From contig NC_081331.1 in assembly GCF_022539665.2 (NCBI RefSeq), forward strand, positions 10,447,534 through 10,511,533: DNA of 64,000 nt, read 5' to 3'. Made by a program: the position numbers and the translations under genes. Positions 27,330-40,664 of the stretch are shown in pieces (within the stretch, counting starts at the first letter, position 1; every line of letters begins with the position of its first letter). The DNA comes from Daphnia carinata (Eukaryota > Arthropoda > Branchiopoda > Diplostraca > Daphniidae). The notes below the pieces were generated by a model, which was given only the letters and a program-made list of their open reading frames with translations, did not search any database and was not told where the DNA came from.

Positions 27330-28860
27330 ATTGAAAATGCAAAGAAAAGTAGTTTACTAGATCTAGTATTAGATGGGTTTTAAACGACAGCACAAATTTA
27401 AACGTTGATTTTGGTAAAATGATTTGGGCAACTTTTACAAACTTCAAAGAAATTATTTAAATTCATGAAAGAGAACACTATTCACTTATTTGATTTGGAA
27501 CTTGTAAAGATAGCAAGCTTTTTCAGCCAACACGTTTTTAAGCACAGCAATGGTGCACCAATCCAGTAATTCGATTTTCTAGGAATTTTCATTTCACCAT
27601 GGTCACTGGAGCTGTCCAAATAATTTGGTCCCTCGTGCTCCGAGCAATGGTAATAGAACCAAAACTAGGCCGTGGCGTCTCTGGTGGCCTTCTCTATTTC
27701 CCTTGTTCTCTGATCTCGCAAAGATCTCCATCAAAACACTGGCTATAAAACGTATGAGCCAATACTAAATTCCGGATGCTATTCGATTTTACCAGGTTAA
27801 TACTTTGTTTTCCCCAAGGTAATCCACGTTTACAGTTCAGCAGCTTATTGGCGTGTCCACATATATCTATGACGCAGACTACACCAGAGTCATCAGCTGC
27901 AGGTTGTTACGATATGGCATCAAGCATCAGTGTAATGACGACCAATATAACTTATTGAACTTCATGGAAAGGTGAAAATATTTTATGATTGTGATAATTC
28001 TGAGATAATTCTGAACCGCTGAAATGGAAACATAACTCGAGCTCGATTAACTTAACTATCGGTTAACTTAAGTTGTAACTTTTTCTATCTATATCTAATG
28101 CATAGTACAAATACTGCCTTTAAATTGATAAATATTTTTTACGTACAGCTTATGATGTTAAAAACAAAACTAAAAGAAATAAAGAATTGAAACAAAGGAA
28201 AAGCATGGAAGAAAACTTGTGTTGTCGTCTGCTTGGTTCCCATTTAACCTGAGCTGACCTGTTGAAGTGCCGGTGCGACAAGCGAGTCCCCATCAATTTC
28301 CACAGTTTAATACGACGTATTGCTCAGTTAGGTCTTAACACAAAACTAGTTATTGTCGAGCTAAAATGTAGTGTGCTGTATCGTCAAACGACTGAGAAGC
28401 TAACGCACATCACCTGGAAAGCTGTGGCCAGAAAAACTGGTATAAAGGCACTCCAATTTGTTTCACCTTGGTATTACTTAGGTCGCCATTAGGTTGACGA
28501 CGTAAATGCTATCCAACTGTGCCTTTAAAGGGCTCTGAAATGTGATTTTAATGGAAATTCGTCTGATGGTATGGACAAAAACTGGTGGAAACAAACCAGG
28601 GAAGAGAGATGTAGATAGTGATTTCCAACATTGTGACTTGGTTTACGGTGTTTCTGTCAATGTCAACGGAGATTAATTTCAAGCTGCACGACGTAAAACA
28701 AAAGTGTCGGTGTTAGATGACGAGATAATATGTCAGATAAGGCTCTAGTTTGATGGATTTTTCCTTTCCAGCTAACGGCCTGAGTGACAGTGACGCAGTA
28801 AGGTTGTAGGATTCGACCGACAGTGAAGAAAATGCTTTAACTTAAATGAATTTACGAATA
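27330..28860. other. Stretch without a supported gene, 5' of the BTB pseudogene
   Basis: No exon was recognised. If the BTB pseudogene once had a MATH domain, as speckle-type POZ proteins do, it would lie here, but no MATH signature could be made out. Short open frames (27776-27958, 28262-28492) look incidental. Confidence 0.4.
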
Positions 28861-28864
28861 GAAA

Positions 28865-29240
28865 ACTATGATGTTCAAGTTTGCTTTGAGGTGATCAGTA
28901 TTCGGACAGTCACGCTACTATATTAGCAGCCAGAAGTACCACATTTGCTTTCTTGATGCAGTATGCGAAGGCGGGAAAGATTAGTATCCCAGACATTTCG
29001 CCTTAAGATACTCGAAGAGATCCTCCATGTACTCAGGTCAACCGTCTACACCACTTAGCCAAGTCACAGCCCAGCTGCTGTTTGTGGCAGCAAACAAATT
29101 TGATATCCATTAACTGGAAAAGCAATGGCTCCATTTCCTTGAATTCTTGCAACCGGATGGACAACGTCGATCACTTGGTTTCTTGGGAACAACAATGGCC
29201 AGCCGACGAACTTTTCAAGGCAGCCGTCAAAGGTAATTTT
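28865..29240 (+). pseudogene. Degenerate BTB/POZ (speckle-type POZ-like) pseudogene
   Basis: The plus strand spells a BTB domain across shifting frames: DVQVCFE, then, after one missing base, DQYSDSHATILAARSTTFAF, then KISIPDISP followed by a stop, then LEEILHVL in another frame, then VTAQLLFVAANKFDIH, a TAA stop at about 29111, then LEKQWLHFL, and finally ADELFKAAVKGNF in a third frame. These match, in order, the BTB segments HKAILAARS, VEIPDI.P, FEEML.YIY, LL.AADKY..  and the C-terminal helix of TD-POZ/SPOP proteins. At least two frame changes and two stops rule out an intact protein. Speckle-type BTB genes are adaptors for Cullin-3 ligases. Confidence 0.65.
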
Positions 29241-29650
29241 AAAAAGCATTTCCTTAAGATAAAAATATTAGCTAGTTGTCGTATTATTATGGAAATTATT
29301 CTCGTCGTGTGCAATATGTAAGATAATTTTATTAGAAGGTATTTTGAACTTGTACTTTACTAATTATCTACATTTACGTCCTGCAGGTTGTCCCTTCTTT
29401 AACTTAAATCTCCAGTTATTTTGGCTCATCAGTAAATTTTACCAGTGAAATAAAGATGGCGATAACTTTTTTAAAGTTACGAAGGTACACAATTCTTACT
29501 TCCCCATAAGTATAGACCAGCAGTCTTTCACTAAAGGTAACCTTCTTGTATGCATTTATAGAAAATATCTTTATGGGTTGTCTTACTATTCAAAAGTAAA
29601 GTCACGCCCTTGCGTTTTTTTCGGGATTAGGATTTTGCGGCAGCTGTTTC

Positions 29651-30655
29651 CTATCGTCTCTCGCTAAGTCCCTGAGTGCAGTCACCCATGTAGCCGCTGT
29701 ATCGATCTGTTATACGAGACCAAGGGAAACAAGTCAGATGTTTCGTGCAAAAGTCACGCGTTTGCGTGTCCTGTTCCAGTTTCTCGTGCAATAACATGGC
29801 CTTGGCCATCGAATAGTCCAAGACGAAATGATTCGCGGTGGATAGCATCGCATAATTAAAGAGAGAATCAAGAAATCAACTGTATTTTAAGTACAAGAAC
29901 GGTGCATAAATCGTTCTTACGACGCCGTTTATCAGCAGCGAATGAACGCACTGGCTCCCGTCGCTCGGCAAAATTGAATTAAACCCGTGAAAGCCGAAGA
30001 AGTGAATTGACGTCACGTTGACTGGAAACAGCAGTTCCCCCCCACGCGGCAAAACAACGTTGGGGAAAAATTCATATTTAGAAACGTATATCCTACGCAA
30101 ACAGTTTTGAGTATACAAAAATTAAAATAACTCAATTATACACGTCAGCCGTTGCACTTACAACGTTTTAATTAAATTTTTTAACAGTTAAAAAAAGATG
30201 AGATTCCATCGGCTATCGAGGTGTGTGCGATATTTTGACGAGAACACCTACTACGAGGACGATAACGAACACAAGAACCTGTCACGAAGTATGTTCTGTT
30301 AGCATCAATTCCTTTATTCTTTTTAAAATATATTATTTCTAACCAGGAAGGTGATGATTTTGGCGAAGAAATTGAGGCTACTCTCCTCTCTCGGGAGCTC
30401 GTTTCGTTGTTGATACCGATGATTTTGCTTATCGGCTTCCAGATCATTCTCTACCAGCTGAGGAAAAGCGAGCCGTTGGGTAAGCGATAACTGAACGGCG
30501 GATGCTGCGTCGCAATAAGGATCACCGAACATGTCCAGTACGGCAGGGTGGTTCATTTCGTCTCCAGCAAGGCTCAACAGCAGCGCGTCGTTGATTCCGC
30601 CTTCGTTCAGGCACAGCCTCAGGTATGGACTGGTTGTTCCGAAATAATGATCAAT
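29651..30655 (-). pseudogene. Coding-like islands of unknown identity, possibly a decayed gene
   Basis: Three minus-strand open segments look protein-like: about 30655-30344 (IDHYFGTTSPYLRLCLNEGG ... LSLTQRLAFPQLVENDLEA, ending at a GTTAGA donor), about 30095-29879 (RGGELLFPVNVTSIHFFGFH ..., after a GCGTAG acceptor) and 29848-29651 (MLSTANHFVLDYSMAKAMLL ...). Stops separate the last two and no phase-consistent splice joins all three. I do not recognise a family. They could be a lineage-specific gene with missing exons or debris of a duplicated gene like the adjoining BTB remnant. Confidence 0.3.
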
Positions 30656-31324
30656 TATTTTACATTCTGCACATATGAAGGTATACTATTCACATAAATG
30701 GAAGCTCTGGAATTCGCAGAAAGGCTCGTAGACATAAAGGGAATGTTCGCTATTTCTTTTCTTTGGTCTTCTGCGTAAATGTTCATTTATAAGTCAAGGA
30801 TTCCAAATTAAGGGATATCTGCCTTGTATACTGAGCAAATCGCTAGAGGGCGCATGGAAATTGGATCGTAATTGGATAACGTGAAACTACTCCACATTGC
30901 TACTTGTACAACAGAATACGCATTTACAAAAGCGTCGTGGTAAGATCAAAGCCAAAGAAACCCATCCTTCCATTTCCAGCCTATACAATCCATGTACACC
31001 AATTATTCCTGTATGTAGGTCAAGACGATGCTTTACAATGGGATCGGATGACTAGAGTATGCAATCTTGTTTTAGTCCTGGAGGATTTCTCTTTTACGCC
31101 GAAACAGTGTCATCTGACGTTTAGGCGTGGCATTCACGCCTGTCATAGACGTTTTTCATAATTGACGTGACGGCGCTTTCTGCAGCTATTTGATAAAAAC
31201 AAGAGCCGGATTTCCGTCTTGCACCCAGGAAAATACTTCCCTGCAGACGTGAATGATCAATGACGTGTTATGTATCGGGGTTTTGAAATCCCCTCAAGCA
31301 GTAACAAAAAAAAAACAATACTAA
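30656..31324. other. Stretch without a supported gene
   Basis: Nothing recognisable on either strand; a 26-codon frame at about 30698 and an 85-codon frame at 30904-31161 show no family features. Confidence 0.45.
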
Positions 31325-33212
31325 TTATGTGATTGCATACTTTGATAGGCTGAAGTGTGATGCCATCAGCGACGACGTGGATCCCAAATGTGAATTAGCT
31401 GACAGTTGGCGTTCCATGACCTTGTTATTATCGGGTTGGTGCAGATGATCGGAAGTTGAAGACAGCCAGAGGCTATTAGGAACTTTAGATGGAACGGAAA
31501 GAAAAGTCGATCGAGATGAGCTTCTGGACAACATTCCCGAATGAAGATGTGAAGAAGGTTTGTTGGCTGAGCCGTCCGATCGTGAATCGACGTTCTCTAT
31601 GCAGGACTCACTACGAACCGAGCCGAAACTGGGATTGCGTGAATGTGAATATCCAAGTTCGTGATCGGCTAGAAAATGTGATGATTCTTGCGAATCGTAA
31701 CTGCAGCTGTGTTCGCTGATCATGGACGAGTGTTCGTCGAAACCCCGATCAATGTTGGGCTGCTGATAGACATCCTTTTGAACGCAGATCTTGGGTGAAG
31801 ATGTTTTTTGTTTACGACCGACCGTTGTAATCAGAGTTCCAGTTGAATCGGACCAGCTGGCCGCCGAATTGTTAGTCTCTTCCACCTCCATCTGTTGTTC
31901 ACACTCACTAGGCAACGATCGAATCTTTTGGAAATGTTCTGATCGTGGCCAACCATCCAAGCTGTAATCCACAGGCAAAAAATTTCGGTGGTGCCTGTAG
32001 TAAATAATCACATAAAGATTCTTTTTGTTATCGTGAAACCACACAGCAAATTGGGGTCAAATGGAAAATTGATGGTCCCCTCGTGGTTGCCTTGACTTTT
32101 TACATTTCCTTTGGAACGTAAAAAGTAGTGCGGATGAGCGCCTTTTTTATTTTTAGAAAATATACGTCTAGCACAGAGAAGAAAACAAGCAGTTCACGAA
32201 ACAAAGCCGCTCAGCCATCCTTGGAATTCACTGGGAATCCATCTTGCAGTTTAACAATGATGCAGCCGAAAGGATGAAAGCTACCCAACAATTAGCTGCT
32301 ATAATTTGAAAGCGGGGTAAGGAACGCATTTCCATACAAATCAAACATTAAGCCACTTCGCATTGTCATTATTATTATTGTGCATGGCACTATTGCTCTC
32401 TCTAATCTACGTCTAACACGTATCAGCCATCAGCGTTACCGTCGGCGTTTCTAGTCGCCCTCATCACGCATTCATAAGGAAAATATTGATTTTTGGCTGG
32501 AACTAACCCTCAGCACGATGCACGCCATGCTGTTTTTAATGGCATAAATGAAAGTCCGCCCTTACATACTGTAGTTAAAAGCTTTTTCTAGAAACATGGA
32601 TACGTCTAGAATTTAGTCTGACCTTTTCTGAGGTAGGAATTTGGATGACGTTGATGTAGAATTAACTTGTGACTGATCGCTTTTTTGCTCTCCAGTGCCG
32701 TGCACGCTATTTTCAACGATGGAGGGTTTATCTTCTTTCAAGTTTGGCTGATGCTTCTCCAGACTGCTGCGCAGACTTCCTAGTTTCATCCGGCTTGGCA
32801 CAGTTAAGTGATTCGCCGACAGGTCCAATACGAAGGATTGTTCGTGCAACTTGTTGTCTATCACGGTGGGACTCGCCAGCTGAGAATCGATGCCGGAATC
32901 CGAGAGTTGGCTAGCGCTTCGACTTGTGAGTTGTTCAATCTGCCCCAGCCGGGAGCAAATTTCTTCCGGCGCCAGTTTTACTAGAGAAGTATCCGACTGA
33001 TTTGAATCGTTACTAGACCATATTTGCACTATAGGATTGTCTGATGAAGTATCCTGATTAAGAACGGTGATGTGCCAATCGGGCATTGTAGATCGATCAG
33101 CTAACGAATCACTTTCACAGCTTTGCTCGTTCGTAACGTTGTCTAGCACTTCTTCCTTTCCTGTAGCCAGTCCTTTGACCGGAACCACATCCGGTAAGCG
33201 AGTGTCTGCCAT
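31325..33212 (-). CDS. Unidentified Ser-rich, low-complexity protein (C-terminal part of a longer gene)
   Basis: Two exons fit: 33212-32623 and 31994-31325, joined at AAAAG/GCACC with phase 2 to give QKRHHRNFLPVDYSLDGW. The encoded 420 residues are Ser/Asn/Asp-rich and largely disordered, with clusters such as SRSASQLSDSGIDSQLAS and SRSSSRSTFLSVPSK. No domain was recognised. Coding-like sequence continues upstream in a shifted frame (33336-33223: NYWPPKSSQRRKL ... DGTKVNVKETL after a good acceptor at 33337), so the first ATG at 33212 may not be the real start. A single surplus G/C near 33221-33222 would unite both as VKETLAVFMADTRLPD. Another open segment at 33646-33455 could be a further upstream exon but does not splice in phase. 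Confidence 0.55.
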
Positions 33213-33339
33213 GAAAACAGCCTAGCGTTTCTTTCACATTAACCTTGGTTCCATCGTTAGATTCTATGACGTTGATGGCATTATAGTTGAAAGTAGAAAG
33301 TTTTCTCCGTTGTGAGGATTTGGGCGGCCAATAGTTCTA

Positions 33340-35031
33340 AGGAAAATGAAAAGCTCGTCAGTGGTATAATGCCATGCATTTTGATTATATATATATATAT
33401 ATATAGCCATTACGGACGAGTTTTAGATAGCATGATCCGCTCACATAACTTTCCTCATGCATCTTCATTGATTTTACAGTGCAACCAATAAGCAAACGAA
33501 CGCGTTGAGCCGCTACTATTCTTGAGCTCTAAAGTGGGTAATGCAATTTTGAATGGCCCTGACTTGAAGCTATCTGGCGGAAAACCGTTTAGACATTTCG
33601 ATGTTGATAGCTGCATTTTATATAGGCTTTTGCAATTGGATGTCAAACATGAAATAGAAGATTGTTAAAACAAAAAATAAGGTCACGGAAGCAAACAACC
33701 ATCCAGTGTGGTCTTTATGTTGCTATAAATATAACCCCGGGAAGGAAAACTCTTATTCCCGTTCTGCTCTAAAGACTTCAAGTCGTGATGGATGGCGTTT
33801 TTCTTCCTCGACAGATGTTAGGGCAACTTCTCACGAGTTTCTTTCTTTTTTTGGATAACCCCCTATTCTAGCACTGTACTGTGTCTTTCCCAACGCTCTG
33901 TCCCAGTTTAGATCATGCTGTGCGACACACATAAATGCTTCCATCGTTGCCTTGCCAACAACTGAAACATGCGTTGTCCTTCGCTTTTCCTTTTGTTTGT
34001 TTCTTTTCTTTTGCACTTGACAGTTGTGTCAATCCTAATGCTAAGAGATTCAAATGTACACTGTCCACGTGTTGTCCACTTAGGCGAATCGGCTAGACAG
34101 GACATCGAAAATCGATGGCTGATTCTTTTGTTTATATCCCGTTTCTATGCCTACTGTTTTACCTGTGTGCACGTTCCAAAGTTTTTGGAATGATGATACA
34201 AGTCCAGTACCACAGTCTTAATCAATGGATGCACAGATAATAACAAAGTCTGCAGTCAATAGTTTCTGGTCGGAAGGTTACGCTGGAGCAAACGGATGCA
34301 CTACGTGATGATCATCGCAAGCTGACGATGGGGCGTCGCGAGGCGTGCGACGCCTAGCTCTCCTCTGAATGACGTCCGATCCCAAACTGAATTCACGTAC
34401 TAGACTAGCAAGTGCCTATAACAAGAAAAGGGGATGAAGAATGCGGGACTTGGATGTATCGCAGCGACGGCGCTTTAATGACCAGTAAACAGAAAGATTG
34501 GGCCACTAGTTGCGTTCGGTTTTCCACTTTTGTTTTTTTCGTTATTTTTCCAAAATTTTCGTTGATTTTCCTTATCATCGATCCAGGTAAGACATCTCTA
34601 CCGATCTAACTGCATTGTATGTATATTTCTTATAGCAACATTGTTATAGCCTGCGCACGCACCCAAACGGATCGCTCCTCGACTATCTCATAGCTCTTGT
34701 GGGTTCTGTATTGCGAACAGGGTAAAATAGAACTATTCCTAGTCATCTATGTTTTTCACTGTGAATGGTATATTTAATGGTTTAATTTTATTTAATTGCT
34801 TTTTCATAGGCCAGACATCCACAAGAAAAAAAAAATGGACAGAAGAAGCTTCTGGATGCTATGGAAACGGACATTCGTTAAAGACATCCTAAAAAAAAGT
34901 CTGCGACAATTTTCTTCACGGCCCAAATGCAACGACGTTGACAGCCACAAACAATGAGTCTACAATTTCACAATTTTTGAGAATTTTGTATTCATTGGAT
35001 CCGTGTGTGTATGAGAAGAGTGTATCAGTGA
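33340..35031. other. Stretch without a firmly supported gene
   Basis: It may contain 5' exons of the Ser-rich minus-strand gene (open segment 33646-33455). A (TA)n run lies at 33386-33405. Otherwise only short frames without recognisable content are present, and the right end is the 3' flank of Rpn11. Confidence 0.4.
33386..33405. repeat. (TA)10 microsatellite
   Basis: Twenty bases of perfect TA dinucleotide repeat. Confidence 0.85.
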
Positions 35032-36279
<1,248 letters not shown>

Positions 36280-36724
36280 ATTCTATCAGACTTAAGTTCC
36301 AATAATGTGTTGATATAAGAACAAATGAAATTGCTCGTTGGTTATAATGACCGGTAAAAAACAATCTTCCCGTCAAAGAGCCAATTCACGCTCCGCACAA
36401 TTTAGATTTCCACTAACTTTACAGTGCTACGTTGCCGCAATTAACTCTCTTACCACTTTAAAATTGCAAGATTCTATAAAAGTAAAACACAATTTTGTCG
36501 TGCAAAAATATACTAATATTGCAAAAAGCTTTGGAATCATTAATATTATTCATGTATTATTTTGAAAAAGGTAAGTTACACAGAGATTGCGACGTTGGAC
36601 AAGATCCAAAAATTCAACGTCAAAGGATTTAAAGCAAAGCGACGTCCCTGCCGTTTATTTGACGTTGAAACAAATAAGCTTAACTAGTTAACTAAAATCT
36701 CAAGTGTACTAGTTACAACACAAA
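36280..36724. promoter_or_regulatory. Divergent promoter region between Rpn11 and IF1
   Basis: A 445-bp gap separates the start codons of two oppositely transcribed housekeeping genes; it holds both 5' leaders. A 75-codon frame at 36338-36565 overlaps it and has no recognisable features. No TATA box was assigned. Confidence 0.4.
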
Positions 36725-37184
36725 ATGGCGTTGACTAAATCTGTTTTTGCTCTGAGATTTTCTCGTAATATCCCAATTATGAGGTACGTTCGTATTTCCT
36801 AATACATAGTTTTATCTTTGCCGAAGTTCAAAAATAAACAATTTCGTTGTCCTGTTTTCATGTTCTTAGTCGTTTAGCTTACAGCCAAGATGGTGGAGCT
36901 GGTGCTATTAGAGAGGCAGGAGGGACATTCGGTAAAAAAGAAGCAGCTGATGAGGAGCGTTACTTCCGTAAAATGGTGGGTTTCAGTTAGTCCTATTGCA
37001 TCAGATTATCTGGTAATGTGTGTTTATGATAAATGTATAACAGCAAGCAGAACAACTGAAAAAACTTAAAGATCATCTTGATGAAGAGATCTTGTTTCAT
37101 CAGAACCGTGTAAAGGAACACCAGGATGCCATTACTACCCACCAACAGAGGATTGCAGAGTTGGAACAAAAAAAGAAAGCGTAA
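36725..37184 (+). CDS. IF1: Mitochondrial ATP synthase inhibitor factor IF1 (101 aa)
   Basis: Three exons: 36725-36783, 36870-36975, 37044-37184. The first about 24 residues ([19 protein letters not shown] ...) form a basic amphipathic mitochondrial presequence. Then come the IF1 inhibitory core ([19 protein letters not shown]) and a long coiled coil rich in His, Glu and Lys ([20 protein letters not shown]). IF1 blocks ATP hydrolysis by F1Fo-ATPase when the matrix becomes acidic. Length and order are normal for animals. The stop codon overlaps a GTAAGC that could act as a donor, but no downstream exon is evident. Confidence 0.93.
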
Positions 37185-37723
37185 GCCAATGCACATGATA
37201 GACGTAAGTCAATGTCTTCAATGCAGAAAGATTTTGAAGTTGGGTAGCCTTTCATGTATATCACAAAATACAATCTAGTTTACAGTGAAGTTACACAGTT
37301 TGTTGTTTACCTTCAAGTGAACATTGTAATTTGTAGATTCAAAAAGTATTTTAAAAGAAAAACATGCAGAAATTAAACTATAAGAAAACAAATCTTATCT
37401 TTAAATTATAATTTTAACAATTCTAGTACCACAGTCTAAAGTTATTCACAAGAAATCCTCAACATTGTATTTTTTCATTTAAAGGAGCTCAGAAAAGTTA
37501 TTGCTCGTAATCAAATATGATCAACAGTTAAAAATCAATTGCCTGAATAAGTGTTCTGTTTAAGCAAAGTCTTGAATGGCTTTCAAGTAGTGTACCAAAC
37601 TTGAACCTTTCAAAGGACGAAAATTTAAACTTATCGTTAAAGAGGGTTTATTTCCAAATACTTCATGGTCGCTTTTGTGTTGAGCGTTGCTACAGCATCG
37701 CGGCCAATACATTTCCAGAGGTA
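37185..37723. other. 3' flanks of IF1 and AGMO, no gene seen
   Basis: AT-rich, no exon recognised; convergent 3' ends of IF1 (plus) and AGMO (minus) meet here. Confidence 0.5.
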
Positions 37724-40664
37724 TTACTTAACTTTTCCTTTCTGCGTACATTTTCTTAACTGGCCCACACAATTTAGTTGGCATTTAACAGCGGAATATA
37801 AGTGAAGTAGTCGAAAGCTATTCATGAAAAGGCTGACGCCACCTGATTCCTTGCTAAATGTTCTAAAATGAAGTTGATAGCCAAGAAACGTCAAGCAGCG
37901 AATCATTTCGATCCATGGGAACCAGGAGCTTTGGTTGTAACGAAGTCTAGCGCTGACTAAAAGGAGGACGATGTAGGCACCGGCAGCGCAGAAGAACAAG
38001 CCATCGAACTCCTAGGAAAGGTAACGCTAATTTAAAGGAATTAATCTTGCCGGAAATAGTATCTAACCTTGAAAAAGTAACTAAGTGAAGCAAAATATTG
38101 CTCAACGCCAGCTGAAATTATGCCCATCTTATGGCTGTGTATTCGCTGTGACAACGTTTGTAAGCAGGATACATCAACCTCGTAAAGAAGAGAATTACAT
38201 TGTTGTCATAGCAAGAGCTAGAAAAGAAGTCGATCTAATACATCAATATTATAGCGGGATTTTGTGGAAAACTGGTTATGACAAAACTTTCGAATGGTAA
38301 AACTCAGGATCCTCCCTTACGTATTCACCAGGTAATGAACTAGAACAGGTTTGTTTCGACCAATTTTGTAAACTGGTAAAACAACTTCTAATCCGGTTTT
38401 TGTTTCAGAATCGCCACAGTCATAATTGGTACATGAACAGTTGCTCTCGGGATCAAAGATCAAAAATAGGATTAATCCTACACGTTAACGCTGCTTCGAT
38501 ATAATGTATTTCTTCGCTATATTTTTAGTTGCAAGGACAGTGTTTGGGAGCTTATTTAATTTTGTCTTTTTGCATGTTGTCTCTAAATTGGCGAACGCAC
38601 TCAATTTTGCATTGCAGTGCAGAATATAGGTAAAAAAGCCTAATGCCGTTCATGATTAAATTCATCCCAATGGTTTCCGTTAGGAATAGCTCAAAATGCA
38701 GCTGGTAGGCAAGGAAAACCAAACAGCGAATCATTTCAATCCACGGAAACCAAGAATTTCGATTGAAGAGCAGTCCAATGCTGATTAACGAGACAATAAC
38801 ATAGGCGCAGCATCCGTACAATAGCCATCCGTCAAATTCCTGAGACAAGGTATGATTTTTTTTTAAAACCATCTTTCGAATACCATGCCTTAAATCTTGT
38901 TTAGCCTACTTCATAATGAGTTGCCATCGCACGATAACCCTCACTCAACAACAGAAAATGAATTGCCGCGTAGATTTGGTCGTGCGGGGTAAGCGGGTGA
39001 GAAAATTTCTCCCTTATAATCGTCTAGAAAATGTGCAAATGTTAAATTCGTTTTCAATTCATTTTTTACTGCGTTTAGAATACTTCAGGAAGCTGGTCGT
39101 AATGGCCGAGCTTAGGAGACCCGGGAACCCATCCGGGACCGTAAAAGATGGCTTTAAACTTGTCGGTTACTGTTGACATAGATTGCATCTTTTCAAAGAC
39201 TTTACGAAGGTAAAAGAACTAACATATAGGTAATTAGGTTTCTGTGTGACAGAAAAAAAAGAATAAGATATAATTTGTTACCTCTAGATAAAATGGATTG
39301 AAAGAGTCCACTTGCTCAATCAGTCCATAAACTAAAGGTTCATCTCTTCGCTCGGCCTCAAATGTCCCAAACATGCGATCCCAGATTATGAGCACACCAG
39401 CGTAATTTTTATCCACGCAATAACGAGTGGATCCTGAATAGGAAAAAAACCAAAATAATCCAATGACTTACCGTTACAGCACTTTTAAATTACCGTGATG
39501 CACCCGATGGTGGGATGGAGTATTTAAAACCCATTCGAGCGGACCAAGGTTATCAATAACCTCTGTGTGAATCCAAAATTGAAATAGAAGATTGAATTGG
39601 GAGTGAACGAAAAATTGACTCGGGGGGATGAAGAATGCCATTGGCAGGTAGTAAAACTGGAATCGAAAGAAGACAGTAAGAATTGACTTTAAATAATTTA
39701 ATCTTTGTGCCTATCCTAGGCCTACCATGGTAGTAAATCCCTGCCAAACACCTTGTCTAAGCGCGGTCGTCAGATTGTATTCCTCCGAGCTGTGGTGGAC
39801 CTGAGAGATTGTCATTTATTAAACATTACGAGGATTTTGCATTAATATTTTCAAGAAGTTCAGGCACCTGATGCTGTGACCAGAATAAGTTCACCTCTAT
39901 TCTCACCATATAATTTTAAAAAGTAATCATATTATTGAACAAAAACGATTGGACTCATCTATCAAAATAATTTGAATACCCTTCATAGTTTTATACCGTG
40001 AGTTGCACGATGAGCCCAGTAATAACCCAAATCCATTCCTACTGCACAAGCAAGCCAGGTCCATAAAGAATCCCAAGGAAGCTCATAAAGGCGGTAATTC
40101 TCATAGATGTAAACATACGCAGCTGTTTCTGCACCACGAAAAGCGATGCTATTGGTATAAAAATCATAAATTTTATTATATAACTTAATTTGTTCTAATT
40201 TCGTAATATATTTCACTGATTTATCTCCATAAACAATCCGCATGCCATAGAAGTGATGCAGTCATTGATAGGAGGTGCCTTGCCTTTTTTGCGCAGAAGA
40301 ATTCGTTCGATAATGATTAACACAATAAACCACGAAGAAGCCTAAAAGATCACGTGTAAATTATTAATTTAAAATATTTTTTGTATTTTAGCAAGATTTT
40401 CCTTTTGTTTTTTCCATTTCGTTCTGCAAGAAAAAAAAAGAAGTATTTGAATAAGAGACTTGCCCGACTGACATAATGAGGAACCTCATCCGTCGTACGA
40501 AAACTTGTCTACATGTGAGAAAAAAGAATTATAGTCAACAATTTTGGTTTAAATTTCCTACAGTCAACCGTGCTCACCTTAAAAGGATTAACTACATAGA
40601 AAAGGTGGCCTAAGCCTTCGATTCCAGACGTAATAGTGTCCATAGACACTATATCTACCGTCAT
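37724..40664 (-). CDS. AGMO: Alkylglycerol monooxygenase (TMEM195) with two tandem alternative last exons
   Basis: Exons: 40664-40578, 40508-40464, 40341-40217, 40148-39997, 39896-39868, 39800-39726, 39656-39494, 39433-39282, 39218-39084, 39023-38910, then either 38839-38552 or 38011-37724 (each 288 nt, phase 0, 95 residues plus stop). With either end the protein has about 454 residues against 445 in human. AGMO is a tetrahydrobiopterin-dependent, di-iron ER membrane enzyme that cleaves ether lipids. The fatty-acid-hydroxylase histidine motifs are present: HRATH, HQVHHSSEEYN, and SHHRVHHG followed by NYAGVLIIWDRMFGTFEAE. Several hydrophobic helices flank them. Intron 2 begins with GC (GCAAGT). 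Exon 5 is only 29 nt. The distal last exon could instead be the surviving end of a duplicated gene. Confidence 0.93.

Noticed and set aside
30698-30778. 26-codon frame MEALEFAERLVDIKGM...
   Set aside because: Coding-like texture but too short, with no partner exon.
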